Assembly (NCBI GenBank): GCA_930367215.1 | Contig: OV884059.1 | Coordinates: 156,610,511 to 156,674,510 of the forward strand | DNA: 64,000 bases | Reading direction: 5' to 3' | Source: Pollenia angustigena | Taxonomy: Eukaryota > Arthropoda > Insecta > Diptera > Polleniidae | Shown: piece by piece, positions 35,191-46,912 of the stretch | Layout: each line of letters begins with the position of its first letter | Numbering within the stretch: the first letter of the stretch is position 1 | Translations under genes and position numbers: made by a program | The notes under the pieces: model-generated | The model's input: the letters and a program-made list of their open reading frames with translations, nothing else | Database searches by the model: none | What the model was told of the DNA's origin: nothing

Positions 35191-36250
35191 ACTCTTGAAC
35201 GTCTAAGTAACAAACTGTAGTTTGAGTATAAGATTTCTGGCGATTTATTTTCTGAGAAATATGTTGCATTAATGTTGCATGTCCTACATTTTTGTGCTCG
35301 TTTGTACAAAAATTACAACTGTGGAGAAAATGTTCATGCTCTTTTGTGAATATGTTGTTGAAAAACATGCAAAACATGTTGCATATTTCACCTTCACTTT
35401 ACCTAAGGTGTTCATACTGCCCTGTTTAACAACTATGGTACTTACTACTTTGTTTGTTCAACCAAGGTTTTAAGTCTATTTATATTATAATCGTTTTAAT
35501 TATTCTTAGTCATAAGTGATGTCAATAAGTTTTTTTTTAAATCGTAATAGCGTGCAGCAACGGCTCAGATAGCTTTAAAAATCGCTAATGAAGTACATTA
35601 ATGATGAAAATGTAATAGTTGTAAATAAAAGCAGCTAATTGTGTTCTATTGAAATTGCACAACATGTAATATTTCGAGTGATTATATGTAACATTAGAAA
35701 ATGTTACATGTATATACTGTTACATATTTTTGTCCGAAAAGAAATCGCCATTATTTTAAAAATTATCATGTATTTTGATAAATTTTTTTAATAAATTAAA
35801 ATGTTTTTAAAGATCAACATCCGGCCATGCTCTGTAAATCGAAATCAAGTGAAATTGAAATCGAACAAATTTTGAAAAGTTTGCTGCGTTTGAAGTTTAT
35901 AAACATATTTCCTTTTATATTCCTCATACTTTGAGGACCACTTACCTTTATAAGAACTACTTTCAAAATCAAGAAAAAAAATTTTGATTTTCAGAACATG
36001 GCTGCATCGTGTTGAAATATTAGATTCCGGAAATAATTATTCATTAAACCTTTTAAAAAAGTATTTAAAAAAATCCTTACTTTTATTCCGAACGATTTGA
36101 TCTACAACTTTCTTTTATGACCAAGCATTTACCCGCTTATTAAATTTATTTTGACCTTTGACCTTTAAGTTAATTCCCATTAACAAAAATTCTTTTAGAA
36201 CCAGAAAATTTTATTTAGCATAAAAACTAAAATTTTAGGTTTGTGTTGAC
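35191..36250. other. AT-rich sequence without recognised feature
   Basis: Short frames of 64-66 codons only. ATGTTGCAT-type repeats and ACATGT-rich stretches near 35260-35385 and 35660-35720 are low-complexity rather than genes. Confidence 0.4.
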
Positions 36251-36335
36251 ATATCGTCAGCTCATTATTGGTTTTGGCGCATATCATGGTAATTTCCCCA
36301 TAATATGCGCCAAACTAATAATGATCTGACGATAT
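36251..36335. repeat. Isolated 85-nt hairpin
   Basis: ATATCGTCAG.TCATTATT, then TTTGGCGCATAT, pairs with ATATGCGCCAAA, AATAATGA and CTGACGATAT, leaving a loop of about 15 nt. The stem is about 33 bp with three small mismatches. Length and shape fit a miRNA precursor or a tiny foldback MITE; the sequence alone cannot decide. Confidence 0.6.
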
Positions 36336-36670
36336 TCAATTTAATATATAGACTTAAAAGATTAAGGTTTTACCTTAGCCTGGCCACAATGTCGACCGTA
36401 ATCGTTCGTTTGAATTTTCAAAGACAACAGCTGAGTTGCGCCTCCACTAAAAAGTTTAAGCACGAAAAGTCGATCGAAAATGCAAGCGACGGAAAACGTT
36501 AGAGTTTTCATACGATTTTGCTGCCCACTAAGAAATATTATGCGACCACAAATATTTTAAAATCAGTCACTTGTGTTTTGGTAGTCGACAGAGGCATTTT
36601 GTTGGAACAATTAACGAACTTAGTGTTTGTCACACCAACACTAAATTAATATTTTTTGTATACTGCTTTG

Positions 36671-36973
36671 CAAACCTGTGGAGTCGCAATTGAGGTTTTT
36701 GTACCCACAAAAACTCGTGACTCCGACTCGAAAATTTTTCGGCATTAAAAATGTTAAAAAATTTTCTAATATTTTCCAAAATAAAAGTTCTTTGTAATTG
36801 GCCATGCAATATTTAAAATATCTATTTGAAATTTTAACAGAATAATTTTGTTGCTATTTTTAACCATTTAAAAGGTACTACAGTTAAATAAGGAGCAGTC
36901 TCATACACGTTTAGCATCAAAGTAACAGTCGGAGTGGGAGTTAGAACTATTTTTTGACGACTCCACAGCCCTG
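36671..36973. mobile_element. hAT MITE, CTGTGGAGTCG ends
   Basis: 303 bp. Right end inverted reads CAGGGCTGTGGAGTCG; left end reads CAAACCTGTGGAGTCG. Flanked by CTGCTTTG (36663-36670) and CTGCTTGG (36974-36981), an 8-bp duplication with one change. Non-coding, moderately old. Confidence 0.8.
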
Positions 36974-36981
36974 CTGCTTGG

Positions 36982-38740
36982 TTTATGTTTTATTTACTAC
37001 TTTGTTTTGCTATCTGCTTTGTTTGTAGCACATAGTTGTATTTTTATGGCTTAATTTAAATGTTTTGCCAATTTTTATTTTCAAACTAGCGCATAACTTG
37101 TGGAATAGTTGTTGTGCCAATATTGTCATTTGGCAATCATTTGACAATAAATAGATGGATTTCGTAAGAAACGTTAGTTCTGAAAAGCCGATAGTTAGTG
37201 GGCTGCTGAAGTTGTCGATCGAAATCATGGGCCAGGTAGTTCATTTTAAAACTCTTAGCTTCAAAAATATTTTTTTTTTTTTTAAACTTGTATTAATCAT
37301 ATGTCAAATTATTTCAGACTTTAATTGAGAAATTTGAAGTCAATTACTTCCAATATTAATTGTTAACTTTAACCCTTAAGTCGGATTTAATTTTTTTTTT
37401 TTTTTTAACCAAAAATGTTTTTTAAACTTACAGCACAAGTATTCATGATTTCAGTAAACAAATTTGTCCTTGATATATTAATTAGCAAAAAAAAAAAAAA
37501 AAAAAAAAAATTTATTGCACCAAATAAATATTCAATATTCTTTAAAGTCTAAATATTAAAAATAATAAAAAAAACAAACAGAAAATTATTTGAACAATCT
37601 AAATACGAGTTCGAATGAGTAACATTTTATTTGTATATATTTTATTTATCCATTTCCACACCCTTATAAAAGGCAAATAAATAAAAAATATAAATAAATG
37701 ATGTTAAAAAAAAAAACTAAAAAAGTATTGAAAAAAACCAAGTATTCCAATCAATAACGGCAAGTCATTGAATAATTTATCATTGAGAGCACTTTATACT
37801 TTCATAGATACAAAATATACTAAAAAGCAGCAACAACAATGGCAACAAATAAAAGCAACAACAACAACAACTATAACAACGACGACAACATCACTATCAA
37901 GAACAAATCCACCAACAGAAATCGTTATAAGCATACCACCAGCGACATCATGAAGCAGTAAAATCAAAGAATGTAATCGCTGAAAAGATATTTTAGCTCC
38001 TTCGTAATATTATCTTGATTTAGTTTGAACTTTGGTTTTGAAGTAAAAATAATGGCCTATACCCATAGTCAAAATAGTGTATACTTTTAACTAAAACCGA
38101 CTTTAAAGGCATGTAAACAGCATTGTTCTAAAGCAGTGACCCGGTGGCGAACGTCATAGTGATTCAGCGTGACAAACGCTGACAATATTAAATCAGGTAA
38201 TAAATGGAACAGAACAAACAGAAAAAAGAAACGGTCCGTTATTTTCTGATTTATTCATTATACTGTTGTTATCCATAACTCCCTAAATATCATAACTCCC
38301 TAAATAACGCACGCACACAAAGATATTATGTGCTTGTGTGCGGTCGCAGAGACTGATAATAGTCTGATGTTTTAAAACGAACAAAGTTGTTGTATACATG
38401 TGAATTGCCGACCGTGTCTGTGTGAAAAATATGATTATTGACTGCCTCGCTAGGCTATGGAGTGGCTATCACTGTTCTAAAGTATACTATGATGGGCCTA
38501 TAACTTTTTGAAATCTGTATACCTTTTTATAAAAGTACTAAATGTATCTATCGACAATACAATATTATTGGGTTTTTTGCTCTACACTATTCAATAAGTT
38601 GAGCAATATATAAATCAATCTATGCAAAAAGAAAAAAAACAATGCACACATGTGCGTTTTGTACAATGTTGTCAACACTTTACTCCATATTTCTTTTTGC
38701 ACTATATAAATCAAAAGGCCACGATATCGTGCAAGCTTCT
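36982..38740. other. AT-rich sequence with CAA/ACA microsatellites
   Basis: A tract at 37488-37510. CAACAACAATGGCAACAAAT near 37829 continues as CAACAACAACAACAACTATAAC; the 61-codon frame there is poly-threonine from the microsatellite. Nothing else recognised. Confidence 0.45.
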
Positions 38741-38743
38741 AAT

Positions 38744-39542
38744 ATAGGGTTATCAATAAAGTTAAATAAGACCCACATACGGCTATGATTTCAGTGAAAT
38801 ATTTATGTTATTACAATTCTTCGACCTTGCCATTACGTACGAAATACAATGGCATTTAAATAGCCACCTCGAGATTAGTTGCAGCAGACGAGGTAGTTTA
38901 CAACCACTTTTTCGGTATCTTAGCGATAACTTGACAAATATTGGCTTTCAAATGCTCCAATTTATGGAGATTATCCGTCCCAAAAAAATTCTAACGGCGT
39001 CAAATCGCATGATCTTGGCGGCAAATTGACGTTACCAAAACGTTAAATTATACGGTCTGGAAAATTCTGATACAGTAAAGGCAACATCGGTCGTTTTGTG
39101 AGGCTCGTGGTACCAGATTGTTAAAACCACATATCGGCCAGTTCATATCCTTCAATTTGGGCAAAAAAATTTTTTTAACAAATTTGGATTCTGCGCTACA
39201 CTTTCACTAACAGAGCGATATTTTCGGCAAAGCTGATGATGCACACGCCTGACCACATCTATAACGCTTTTTGTCTTCTTAATTTTTTTTATAATCTTGC
39301 CAATTCCTTACACAGTAGGTCAATAATGACTAATCACCACATAATGCTTGAAAGGCGGCCACGTTTGAACCACCACTTTGTAGTAAGTTTTAACTATTTT
39401 TACGGGTTCTTTGGCTGTTAAACAATCCATATACGTAAATGGCAAATTTTTCACTAAATAAATGACACTTTAGATGACAGATAATTAACAGCTGACAGTC
39501 TTGCCAGAACGGCAGTTTTAAATCGCTAAATGTATAACCCTT
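38744..39542 (-). pseudogene. Degenerate mariner-like element, minus strand
   Basis: Minus-strand reading gives MDCLTAKEPVKIVKTYY (from about 39433), an N-terminal transposase-like start, then much decay. Later DMNWPICGF..NLVPRAS corresponds to the WFQQDGA..HTA block, PPRSCDLTPLEFF (about 39030) keeps the third catalytic region, and VVVNYLVCCN leads to GGYLNAIVF near the C terminus. GGGTTAT near both ends (38748 and the inverse near 39534) may be the decayed TIR. Several frameshifts. Boundaries uncertain. Confidence 0.55.
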
Positions 39543-40489
39543 TTTTGTTGTGCAATATTAATTATTACCCAATAACATAGCAAATGTATGGGTTCATCCT
39601 CCCAAAGAACTAATTCCTTTAAGACACCTTATTTTACAAACGCAAAATCTATCCCAAATGTACAAAAGAGTAAAAGACGCAACTGAAATAAAATCAAACT
39701 AAGAAGAGTAAAATAAAACTAACAAGAACCTCCAATTTAGAAGAAAAAACTACAGCAAATAATCCACTATAAATAATACACAATAAATATCTAGTGGTAG
39801 ATACATTTTTTAGTTTCGACCTGAAATTGGGAATGAGAATGTAAATGAGAATTCCAAATACATACTGCTGGTTGCTTGGATACTGTATTCGATGGAAAAT
39901 GTTCAAAACAAACGATTTTCGTATTCGGTTTTTCAGCACACAATGGCAATGAGGGCTAAAACTACAACAACAATAAAAATTTTATGAACAGAAAAACAAC
40001 AACAACACTGCACTGCAGAAAAGTGGATTTTCACACAGTAAATTCTTATTTATTTTGTTGTTGTTGTTGTATTATGGAAAAGAAAACATTAGGCACCTGC
40101 CTTAAGCCCGCACTACAACCAACAGCCAGCAATATCAACACCCCACCGCACCCCTTAAGCAGAAGGCCACCTTAAATACAGAGAGGAGTCTCCACAAATG
40201 TCTAGATGAAATCATAGAAAATTGTTGGTATAACGAATAGACTAACAAAAAAAAAAAAAAAAATGATGGCAGAGACTGACTGAGGGCATCCACAAATGGA
40301 ATAAAAACATAAAGAATAAACAATAAAAAAGAAACACAAAAATCAATAAAATACGTAAAGAGTGGAAAAAGCACAAGGTGAAATAAGATAAAAATTATAA
40401 AGAGAAAAGGACAACATTGAAGGAAAGCTAACATTTTTTGATGAAATAAAAAACTTAACAATTTATTTTAGGGAAACATTTTAAAGATT
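39543..40489. other. AT-rich sequence with CAA runs and A tract
   Basis: CAACAACAACA near 39996 and GTT repeats near 40059; A tract at 40248-40262. The 108-codon minus-strand frame (40135-40461) is low-complexity and hydrophobic through A/T richness. No gene supported. Confidence 0.4.
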
Positions 40490-41110
40490 TAATTCAAGTA
40501 TAAGAGCGCAGTTTATGAATTAGAATGTATTGTAAATCCAAGAACTGTGAAAGCAATTTAAGTATAAGAAGGTAGTATAATTTGAGTTTAAAAAACGGTA
40601 GGCTAATTCAAGCGTGTATTAATGCACGGTAATCTGAATATAAAGCAGAACCGCTTTATAATAAATATAAGTTAAATAAGTAGGCTGATTATACTGCATT
40701 AATGTGAGTATAAGACGGTATATCGATTATAGGAAGATAAGAAGATCATATATGTAAGTAGTTCGATTATAGAGTAAAGGCTCAGTTAGCCGGGAGTAAC
40801 AGTAGTCTTACCGTAAAAAAGTAAGATCCATCTATTTCTTACAGATTGAGACGTAACATCTTACTGATAACTATAATCGTTCTAATTGCTTTGCATACAA
40901 CAAAAAGAAACAGCTGATTTGCCACGTTTCTGTTACTCCCGGCTAACGGAGCCTTAATAGTCTGAGTGTCAAATAATAATATAAATACAATACAGTACAG
41001 CAATACTTTGAGACTGTTTATTGATATAATACGGTTATAGCAGTCTGTGTGTGAGACAGTGTTCTGATGATAATATTATAATGTAAGTAAAGACGGTATT
41101 TCCATAGTTA
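40490..41110. repeat. Degenerate GAGTATAAGACGGTA repeats
   Basis: Variants of GTCTGAGTATAAGACGGTA recur, for instance near 40497, 40560, 40703, 40960 and 41030, with similar motifs near 45355, 45455, 48978, 49340, 51170 and 51200. The spacing is irregular. I read these as remains of an old short-period repeat dispersed by insertions. Confidence 0.45.
40777..40955. mobile_element. MITE, AAGGCTC.GTTAGCCGGGAG ends
   Basis: 179 bp. AAGGCTCAGTTAGCCGGGAG at the left pairs with the inverse of AAGGCTCCGTTAGCCGGGAG at the right; pairing goes on through TAACAG. It interrupts the degenerate GTATAAGA repeat. No coding capacity; target duplication unclear. Confidence 0.8.
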
Positions 41111-41571
41111 ATCAAGATCAAGTGAAGATATCAGCCAGAGCTGCACTATGCATATATCTCTGGATATACGATTATACCAATTCTCCCGCTTCGCAAGACA
41201 TTGCTGCCATCCTTCAGCCTTAAAGGGTCCTTTATTCCCAATTCCTCAATGAAAAAACCTACACCTTCAAAAAAGCGAAAGTGTTTGTATAAGACAGTGG
41301 ATAGATTACACAGTGCAACAAAATTCGGTTCATCGCCGCCAGCCTCAATACTTGCAACGCAAAATGAAACTGGACTACTGGTAGAGCAAATCTGCCTAAG
41401 GGGCTTGAAAAGTTAGCTCGGGTTTTCGAGATTTCGGACCTTGAAGATTTTTTAATTTTTGGAAACGGCGTTTGAATAAGTAAAAAAAATATACTAAATG
41501 TACTTCAGAGCTAAAAAGTTATTTCCGAAGTCTTCAGTAAAATTGTATGGCGATTCTTTTCGTAGAATCTA

Positions 41572-41662
41572 TTAACCCTCTAGCTCTTATTTAAAACGGC
41601 CCTTTTTGTACTCTTTTCCAACTTTTGCACAAAAGTATACTAAAACGGTACTTTAGAGGGTT
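41572..41662. mobile_element. Short TTAA-flanked MITE candidate
   Basis: TTAACCCTCTAG at the left and TAGAGGGTTGA at the right, about 90 bp apart. CCCTCTA ends next to TTAA would fit a piggyBac-type MITE with one flank mutated (TTGA). Short and weakly supported. Confidence 0.4.
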
Positions 41663-41816
41663 GAAATGTTCTACAAATATTTTCTGCTTCAGATTTCACT
41701 AGGATTCTTCGAAGACCAAAAGTTCGTGCAATATATGCAAAATGCTAAATGCGTAATAGAGGAAAATTTAAAAGTAGCATATATTTGTAATTTTCACAAA
41801 AGCAGTGGTAATTAAT

Positions 41817-41947
41817 GTGGTGTTTATAGAACACGAGCGCCTTACTCGTCCGTTCAACTAACATTTAAAACAAAAACAAAATTTCGAAATTTGTTTTAAA
41901 TGTAAGTTGAACGGACGAGTAAGGCGCTCGTGTTCTATAAACTACAC
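41817..41947. repeat. Long hairpin element 2, nearly perfect
   Basis: Arms of at least 38 bp without mismatch, from GTTTATAGAACACGAGCGCC through TTACTCGTCCGTTCAACT, then the family core ATTTAAAACAAA and a short AT loop, then the full complement. About 131 bp. Same core as 31038-31174 and 48051-48176. The near-perfect arms indicate recent origin or conversion between arms. Confidence 0.85.
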
Positions 41948-42188
41948 ATAAGTCAAAACAGTGTAAAGTATTTCTTAGCTAAATGGTATACAATTATTTC
42001 CGGTTAATTGAGTTTAAAAAATGAACGACTTTTGACGAAATTAAGCGGGAACTCAATTAAGCAGTACTCTGTTAATTGAATCGCCGACGAAATTAAAACG
42101 AAAATCTCTTAGTTGAGCAAGATGTGCAATAAAGCGAAACACCCATATGTAGATAAATAATAAAACTCATCTCTTTATTTATTTTATA

Positions 42189-42916
42189 CACTGATAGAAA
42201 AATGCATCATCATATTGATGATGCCACAACATCAGAATTGTGCCATCAATGTTACTACAAATGGCATCAATGATGCAAAAAGTAACATCAATCCAATGAC
42301 TAACGTGTTCGTACAATTTTGTAATTTCTTTTGTGTCATCTATGTTATGACTATAGTGACATCAATACGATGCCACATTTTGTATATTATTAACTATTTA
42401 CAATGTATTATAAGAAACAAAAATTCCTATATTCTATTTTTTTAAATTATTTAGTTAAATACATAAATTTTTTAAAGTAACATGATTACGAAAACCATAT
42501 GGGGCATGGTGCTGGTGTCTTATTATTGAGAGTTCTGCTGTAAACAGAGGTCGTAATTTAACAAACGTGAAACAAACATATGTAATGGGTAAATAAATAA
42601 TAACATTCTCTCGCTTTGGCTTAAGTCAATTCCAATGACTTTGACTTAATGTCAAATTGTCATTAAATTGATGCTAATGTGTACTTTCTCCGATGTTACT
42701 GCGTCATTGCAGTGAGAACATGTTCGTCATTTATGTGATGCCGACGTGTCATCCCATTGATGACATAATTTCATTTTGACCCTGATGACACTTTGGCCAA
42801 GTGATGTTAAGGTTGACATCACCATGATCAAAAGTGTCATGGGGTCAAAAACGAAGACACTTGTCTTAAGATTGATGTCAAAATACATAAGCGTTATGAC
42901 GCCTTTTCTATCAATG
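42189..42916. mobile_element. TA-flanked MITE, CACTGATAGAAAAA ends
   Basis: Left CACTGATAGAAAAATGC and right inverse CATTGATAGAAAAGGCG, both bordered by TA (42187-42188 and 42917-42918). The interior is rich in CATCAATGATG-type motifs. A piece of the interior (42440-42555) recurs at 15862-15975. Non-coding. Confidence 0.7.
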
Positions 42917-43328
42917 TATAACATTTATTTATATACCAGACACATGACTCTCTTTTTTTACGTTTGTGGAGCAAAAACACATTAAGTAAACGGAAACAAT
43001 TAACCGAAACATTCGCTCTTGTTTTTCGCAATGCGGTCTTATGTTGCGAAAAGCGGGTGACGCAATTAAACGGAACTCAACTAAACGGGTATTTTTACAT
43101 TGACAGTTATACCGAATGATTTCGTTCCATGATTTTTAGTGCAATTAAATGGGAAACACAATTAAGCGGAGCTCAATTAACCGAAAGCAACTGTATTAGG
43201 AAAATATCTTATGGCATTTTTTTTTAGAAAAATTAATCCTATATTTTAATTTTCTGGAGCCTTTTTTGTCCTCGCTTAAAAAAAAAAATACTTAAAATAT
43301 ACAATAAATATGCCTAATATGTTATACA

Positions 43329-43375
43329 CTAGATGACCCGTGCGAATATTTCGCACCGTTAGTTGTCATTGTTGT
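43329..43375 (-). mobile_element. Helitron 3' end, minus strand
   Basis: Minus-strand reading: GTGCGAAATATTCGCAC (7-bp stem, 3-nt loop), then GGGTCATCTAG followed by T. A hairpin a few bases before a CTAG terminus is the Helitron 3' signature, and the last bases match those of the Helitron at 49838-50500 (GGGTCAGCTAG). The 5' end (TC) was not located; the body probably extends to the right, to about 43900. Confidence 0.6.
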
Positions 43376-43939
43376 AACATAAAATGAAAATAATTAATAT
43401 ACATTTTAGTAACTTCAATACATTTTAAAATATAATTTTTATCAATGAAAATATTAATTTTCCAATTTGTAATTATTTTTCGTCATTAGTGTTAGAAATA
43501 AGCTTTAAAATGAGATATCATTCATTAAATTTGATGCGGTGGTATGGGAGATATTTGCAACCCACAAAAAAAAGTGCTTTAGAAATAATATATATGATAC
43601 TTATATTTTGCAAAACAAGATAAACGTGTTATAAGTCGGTAGACAGATTGTATGACAATAGTCAGATTGTACGGCTAAAAATTTTAATTAACCCTTTGAT
43701 GTCAGAATTAAAGTGGGCGTGGCTTAAAATATTTTGAATACATATGGTTATTGGTGAAGCCCTTAATATGAACTGATATCAATTTAAGACTCTATCACAT
43801 CTGGTTTTACCGTTATGAGATGTTGCTTATAAGCAACATTGCGCCATGGTGATACATTTTAAAACACAAAGTAATATGGATATTTTATTATTTGTTTATT
43901 AATTTTTTATACATTTTATGTGCGGTATGAAACAAAACA

Positions 43940-44280
43940 GTTTTTTTGTGGGTTACAACGTAAGTGTACGTGACATTTTGATTTTGGAAGCGTTTGAAAT
44001 GTTGGATGGTGCTGGTGAATCTCGTCCCATGCTTGAAAGGGCTGTCGATGGACGACCTCTTTTGCGTTGACTTACTGGCGTGATATCAGACGCGTGTAGA
44101 AGTTCGTTTGCTATCATCAATTGAAAGTTCAACAATGAAATATGTTTTGTTCTTCCATCTTGATTTTTTAGGTCCCTTCTATATAAAAACCAGCTATTGT
44201 CCACTGCTGTACTGAGGCACCAGTTCACAATACGCATATACCACTTCCTGGAACGGTGGACGATAGTTTGAATTTAAAAC
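43940..44280 (-). pseudogene. piggyBac-type transposase fragment
   Basis: Minus strand from about 44275: VHRSRKWYMRIVNWCLSTAV, DNSWFLYRRDLKN and HISLLNFQLMIANELLHA, then a tail with KRGRPSTALSS. The W..R...W..D.A..NSW.LYR pattern and the following L.FR..I...L helix match the C-terminal part of piggyBac/PGBD transposases. The catalytic aspartates upstream and the cysteine-rich C-terminal domain are absent, and no piggyBac ends flank it. I see a fragment, not a domesticated gene. Confidence 0.75.
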
Positions 44281-44465
44281 GCTTTTTTTAGTATCAGTCT
44301 AAATTAAAGACAAAAGACTGAGTTAATGACTTTTTTCCAAATATTAAAAAGATTTTGATTGAATAAAAGTCTGTTAATTAGAAAATAATTTTAATAAAAC
44401 GAATACAGTAGATTATTCCATTTTTCCTTTTTCTGGAGTCTGGTTCTAAGACTGTAGTCTAAGTA

Positions 44466-45287
44466 ATGGGTGATTTTTTAGCTATTATCTTTTTGGCAAC
44501 ACTGGTTTAAACAGCTGACGCACGTTTCGTGTTTTGTTTCACTGTCAAACATCTTCAGTTTGGTCTATAATTTAACCATGAATTTAATTTAATCAACCCA
44601 CTGAAGCGGCTTTTCGGGCTATTGTGTCTAAATTTCGCACCAAATTTACATTGTTGGACATTAAACCACCAACACGCTTACGTAGAATGCGAAGTGAAGA
44701 AAATATCGCAGCTGTATCCGCCAGTGTTAACGATGACCATAAATTATCGATTCGTCGCCGTTCGCAGCAATTGGGCCTCTGTTACTCAACAACGTGGAAC
44801 ATTTTGCGGAAGGACTTAGGTGTGAAGCCTTTCAAAATACAGCTGGTGCAAGAATAGAATCCAACGACCTACCGCAACAAAGAATTTTTGGTGAATGGGC
44901 TCTTGGAAAATTGGCCGAAGATCCACTTTTTTATTTCACGTTCGGGAACGGTCAATTGGCCGCCTAGATCGTGCGATTTAATGCCTTTAGACTATTGATT
45001 GTGGGGCTATGTTAAATCTCATGTCTATACACACATGCCCGCTTCAATTGACGCATTGGAAGACAACATTGAAGCATTTATTCATAAGATACCGGCCGAA
45101 ATGTTGGAAAGAGTACGCCAAAATTGGACTTAGTGGATGGACCCAGTCACGGTCAACATTTGCAAGAAATAATCTTCAAATATTAAATTATATGGACCGT
45201 ACTATCGATTCAAATAAAGATTTCATGCATTTTTCTGAATTTTATGTGTTTTTTTAACTTTCCTATAGCTCTTAAAAAATCACCCGA
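44466..45287 (+). mobile_element. mariner element, GGGTGATTTTTTA ends, internally deleted, plus
   Basis: Ends GGGTGATTTTTTAGC and the inverse of TCGGGTGATTTTTTAAG, bordered by TA (44464-44465 and 45288-45289). About 822 bp. It shares ends, both untranslated regions and C-terminal coding DNA with the opposite-facing element at 48190-48976, 2.9 kb away, but the two have lost different central segments. Confidence 0.85.
44590..45180 (+). pseudogene. mariner transposase: N-terminal half fused to C-terminus
   Basis: Keeps the DNA-binding half: TEAAFRAIVSKFRTKFTLL, RSEENIAAVSASVNDDHKLS, IRRRSQQLGLCYSTTWNILR and KDLGVKPFKIQLVQ followed by a stop. The catalytic core with the first two aspartates is deleted. 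It resumes with FISRSGTVNWPPRSCDLMPL and DY.LWGYVKSHVYTHMPASI, which has a stop before LWG, and continues to EDNIEAFIHKIPAEMLERV. The DD41D-type third block is present. Inactive. Confidence 0.85.
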
Positions 45288-45803
45288 TATAAGTAGACTT
45301 AAAAGGAGCCATAATGTAAAAATAAACTGGATAAAACTTTATAAGTTTTTTCTTCGAGTATAAGACTCTGATATTTAAATTTTAATCGAATCATAAATCT
45401 TTTCTCTAACTCTTTCTGAGTTAAAGACATCAAGATGAATATGAAACAATAGTCTGGGTATAAGAATGTACCATTTAATTAATCATGTATGATAACAAAA
45501 TTTTACATGCAGCAATTGAAAAATTTTAAAAAATCATCTGCTTAATTTAAGAGAATTTAAACACATTTCTAATTACATTGATAACAAAGGATAAGCTCAT
45601 TACTTCAGAAGAAATATTTTAAATAAATATTGGTAGACCATAAACCAGATTTGATAACCCAAAACACATGTTGGAAAATAAACACTAATTTGTAATGTAA
45701 ATCTGATTACATATCGCTGGCTTAATACTACAAGGTTGTAAGTTAAATAGCAAAAATATAGAGAAAATCAATTTCATAATTTCTTAGTTTTATTCTACTT
45801 CTA

Positions 45804-46311
45804 CACCCAGAGAAAAAGCATGTTTAAATGTGGTCACCTCAAACAACACTATTTTTAAATAAAATTGTATACATATTATTATTAGTTTAACCATATTATT
45901 GTAACCGACAACTATATTATGGTTAAAATAGTCCTACATCAGGAAGCCAGAACCATATTATGTTTGTCTCCGAACATGTTATGGTTAATAATAACTAAAA
46001 TATGTTTAACACTTTTAATATAATGGTTGGTTCTCAACCATAGCATGTTGCTCTTGGAAGAGAGGAACATTCTATTGGTAATTGTAAAACAAATTATTGT
46101 CATATTTTACCATAACATGTTTAGAGACAAGCATAAAATGGTTGCGGCTTTTTGATGGAGGACTAATTTAGCCATAATATGGTTGTCGATAACAATAGTA
46201 TGGTTGTCGGTAACAATAATATGGCTATATTAAACATAATATGTTCAACATTTTCTTTAATAATAGTTCTGTTGGAGGGAACCATATTTTAACATGTTTT
46301 TTCTCTGCGTG
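45804..46311. mobile_element. TA-flanked MITE, CACCCAGAGAAAAA ends
   Basis: Left CACCCAGAGAAAAAGCATG and right inverse CACGCAGAGAAAAAACATG, bordered by TA (45802-45803, 46312-46313). 508 bp, largely palindromic, with AACATAATATGGTT-type and GGTTGTCGGTAACAATA motifs repeated in both orientations. Non-coding. Confidence 0.85.
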
Positions 46312-46503
46312 TACCAAAAAAAAAAAAAAAAAAAAATAACGCAACAAAATTTATTTAAACAAGGTGGCCAATAACTTGTTGCCGTGTCTGGATTCAACCT
46401 TAAAGTTGTAAATTGTCCCATACAACCCTTAAGATCAAATAAATTTTACATACAACCTTGTAATATTGAGCCAGGATATGTAAAAGAAAAAAATTTAAGA
46501 AAA

Positions 46504-46620
46504 CAAAAAGTAATTTCAATTTTTGGGAATACAAAATTTTAATTTCAAAAGATTAAGCACGAATAGCAAAATCTTTTGAAATTAAAATTTTGTATTCCCA
46601 AAAATTGAAATTACTTTTTG
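46504..46620. repeat. Perfect palindrome with 51-bp arms at the element's 5' end
   Basis: CAAAAAGTAATTTCAATTTT begins the left arm, which runs to GATT; after a ~13-nt centre (AAGCACGAATAGC) the complement returns exactly, ending AAATTACTTTTTG. The centre is the element's own 3' end motif, so it is a head-to-head join of two terminal repeats. Confidence 0.9.
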
Positions 46621-46912
46621 ATAATAAACAGACAGTGCACGGCCTAAAAAACACTTAATTGACAACATCTTTTGTAAGTTGTTGTTTTTTTCATTTTGTT
46701 TTTCTTAACCTACTTACAACTACAATTAATGTTGAGAGAATTTCAACTAATTGTAGTGGGGAAATGTAAGATGAGATGAACCCACTGTTGTTTATTGTTG
46801 ATGTGTTTTGTTTAAACTTTGATATTGTTACAAGTATAACTGTTGCTATAATTCTTATACGTTTAACAGTTTTATTTGGTTTAATATCTTTAGTTTGTAT
46901 AAAACCTTTATG

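Noticed and set aside
37768..37953. Threonine-rich 61-codon frame
   Set aside because: Product of an ACA/CAA microsatellite.
40135..40461. 108-codon minus-strand hydrophobic frame
   Set aside because: Low-complexity F/L/S composition from A/T richness and an A tract; no known family.
41050..41070. A further CTGATGA motif near 41055
   Set aside because: No GAAA at a suitable distance and no stem II; chance match.
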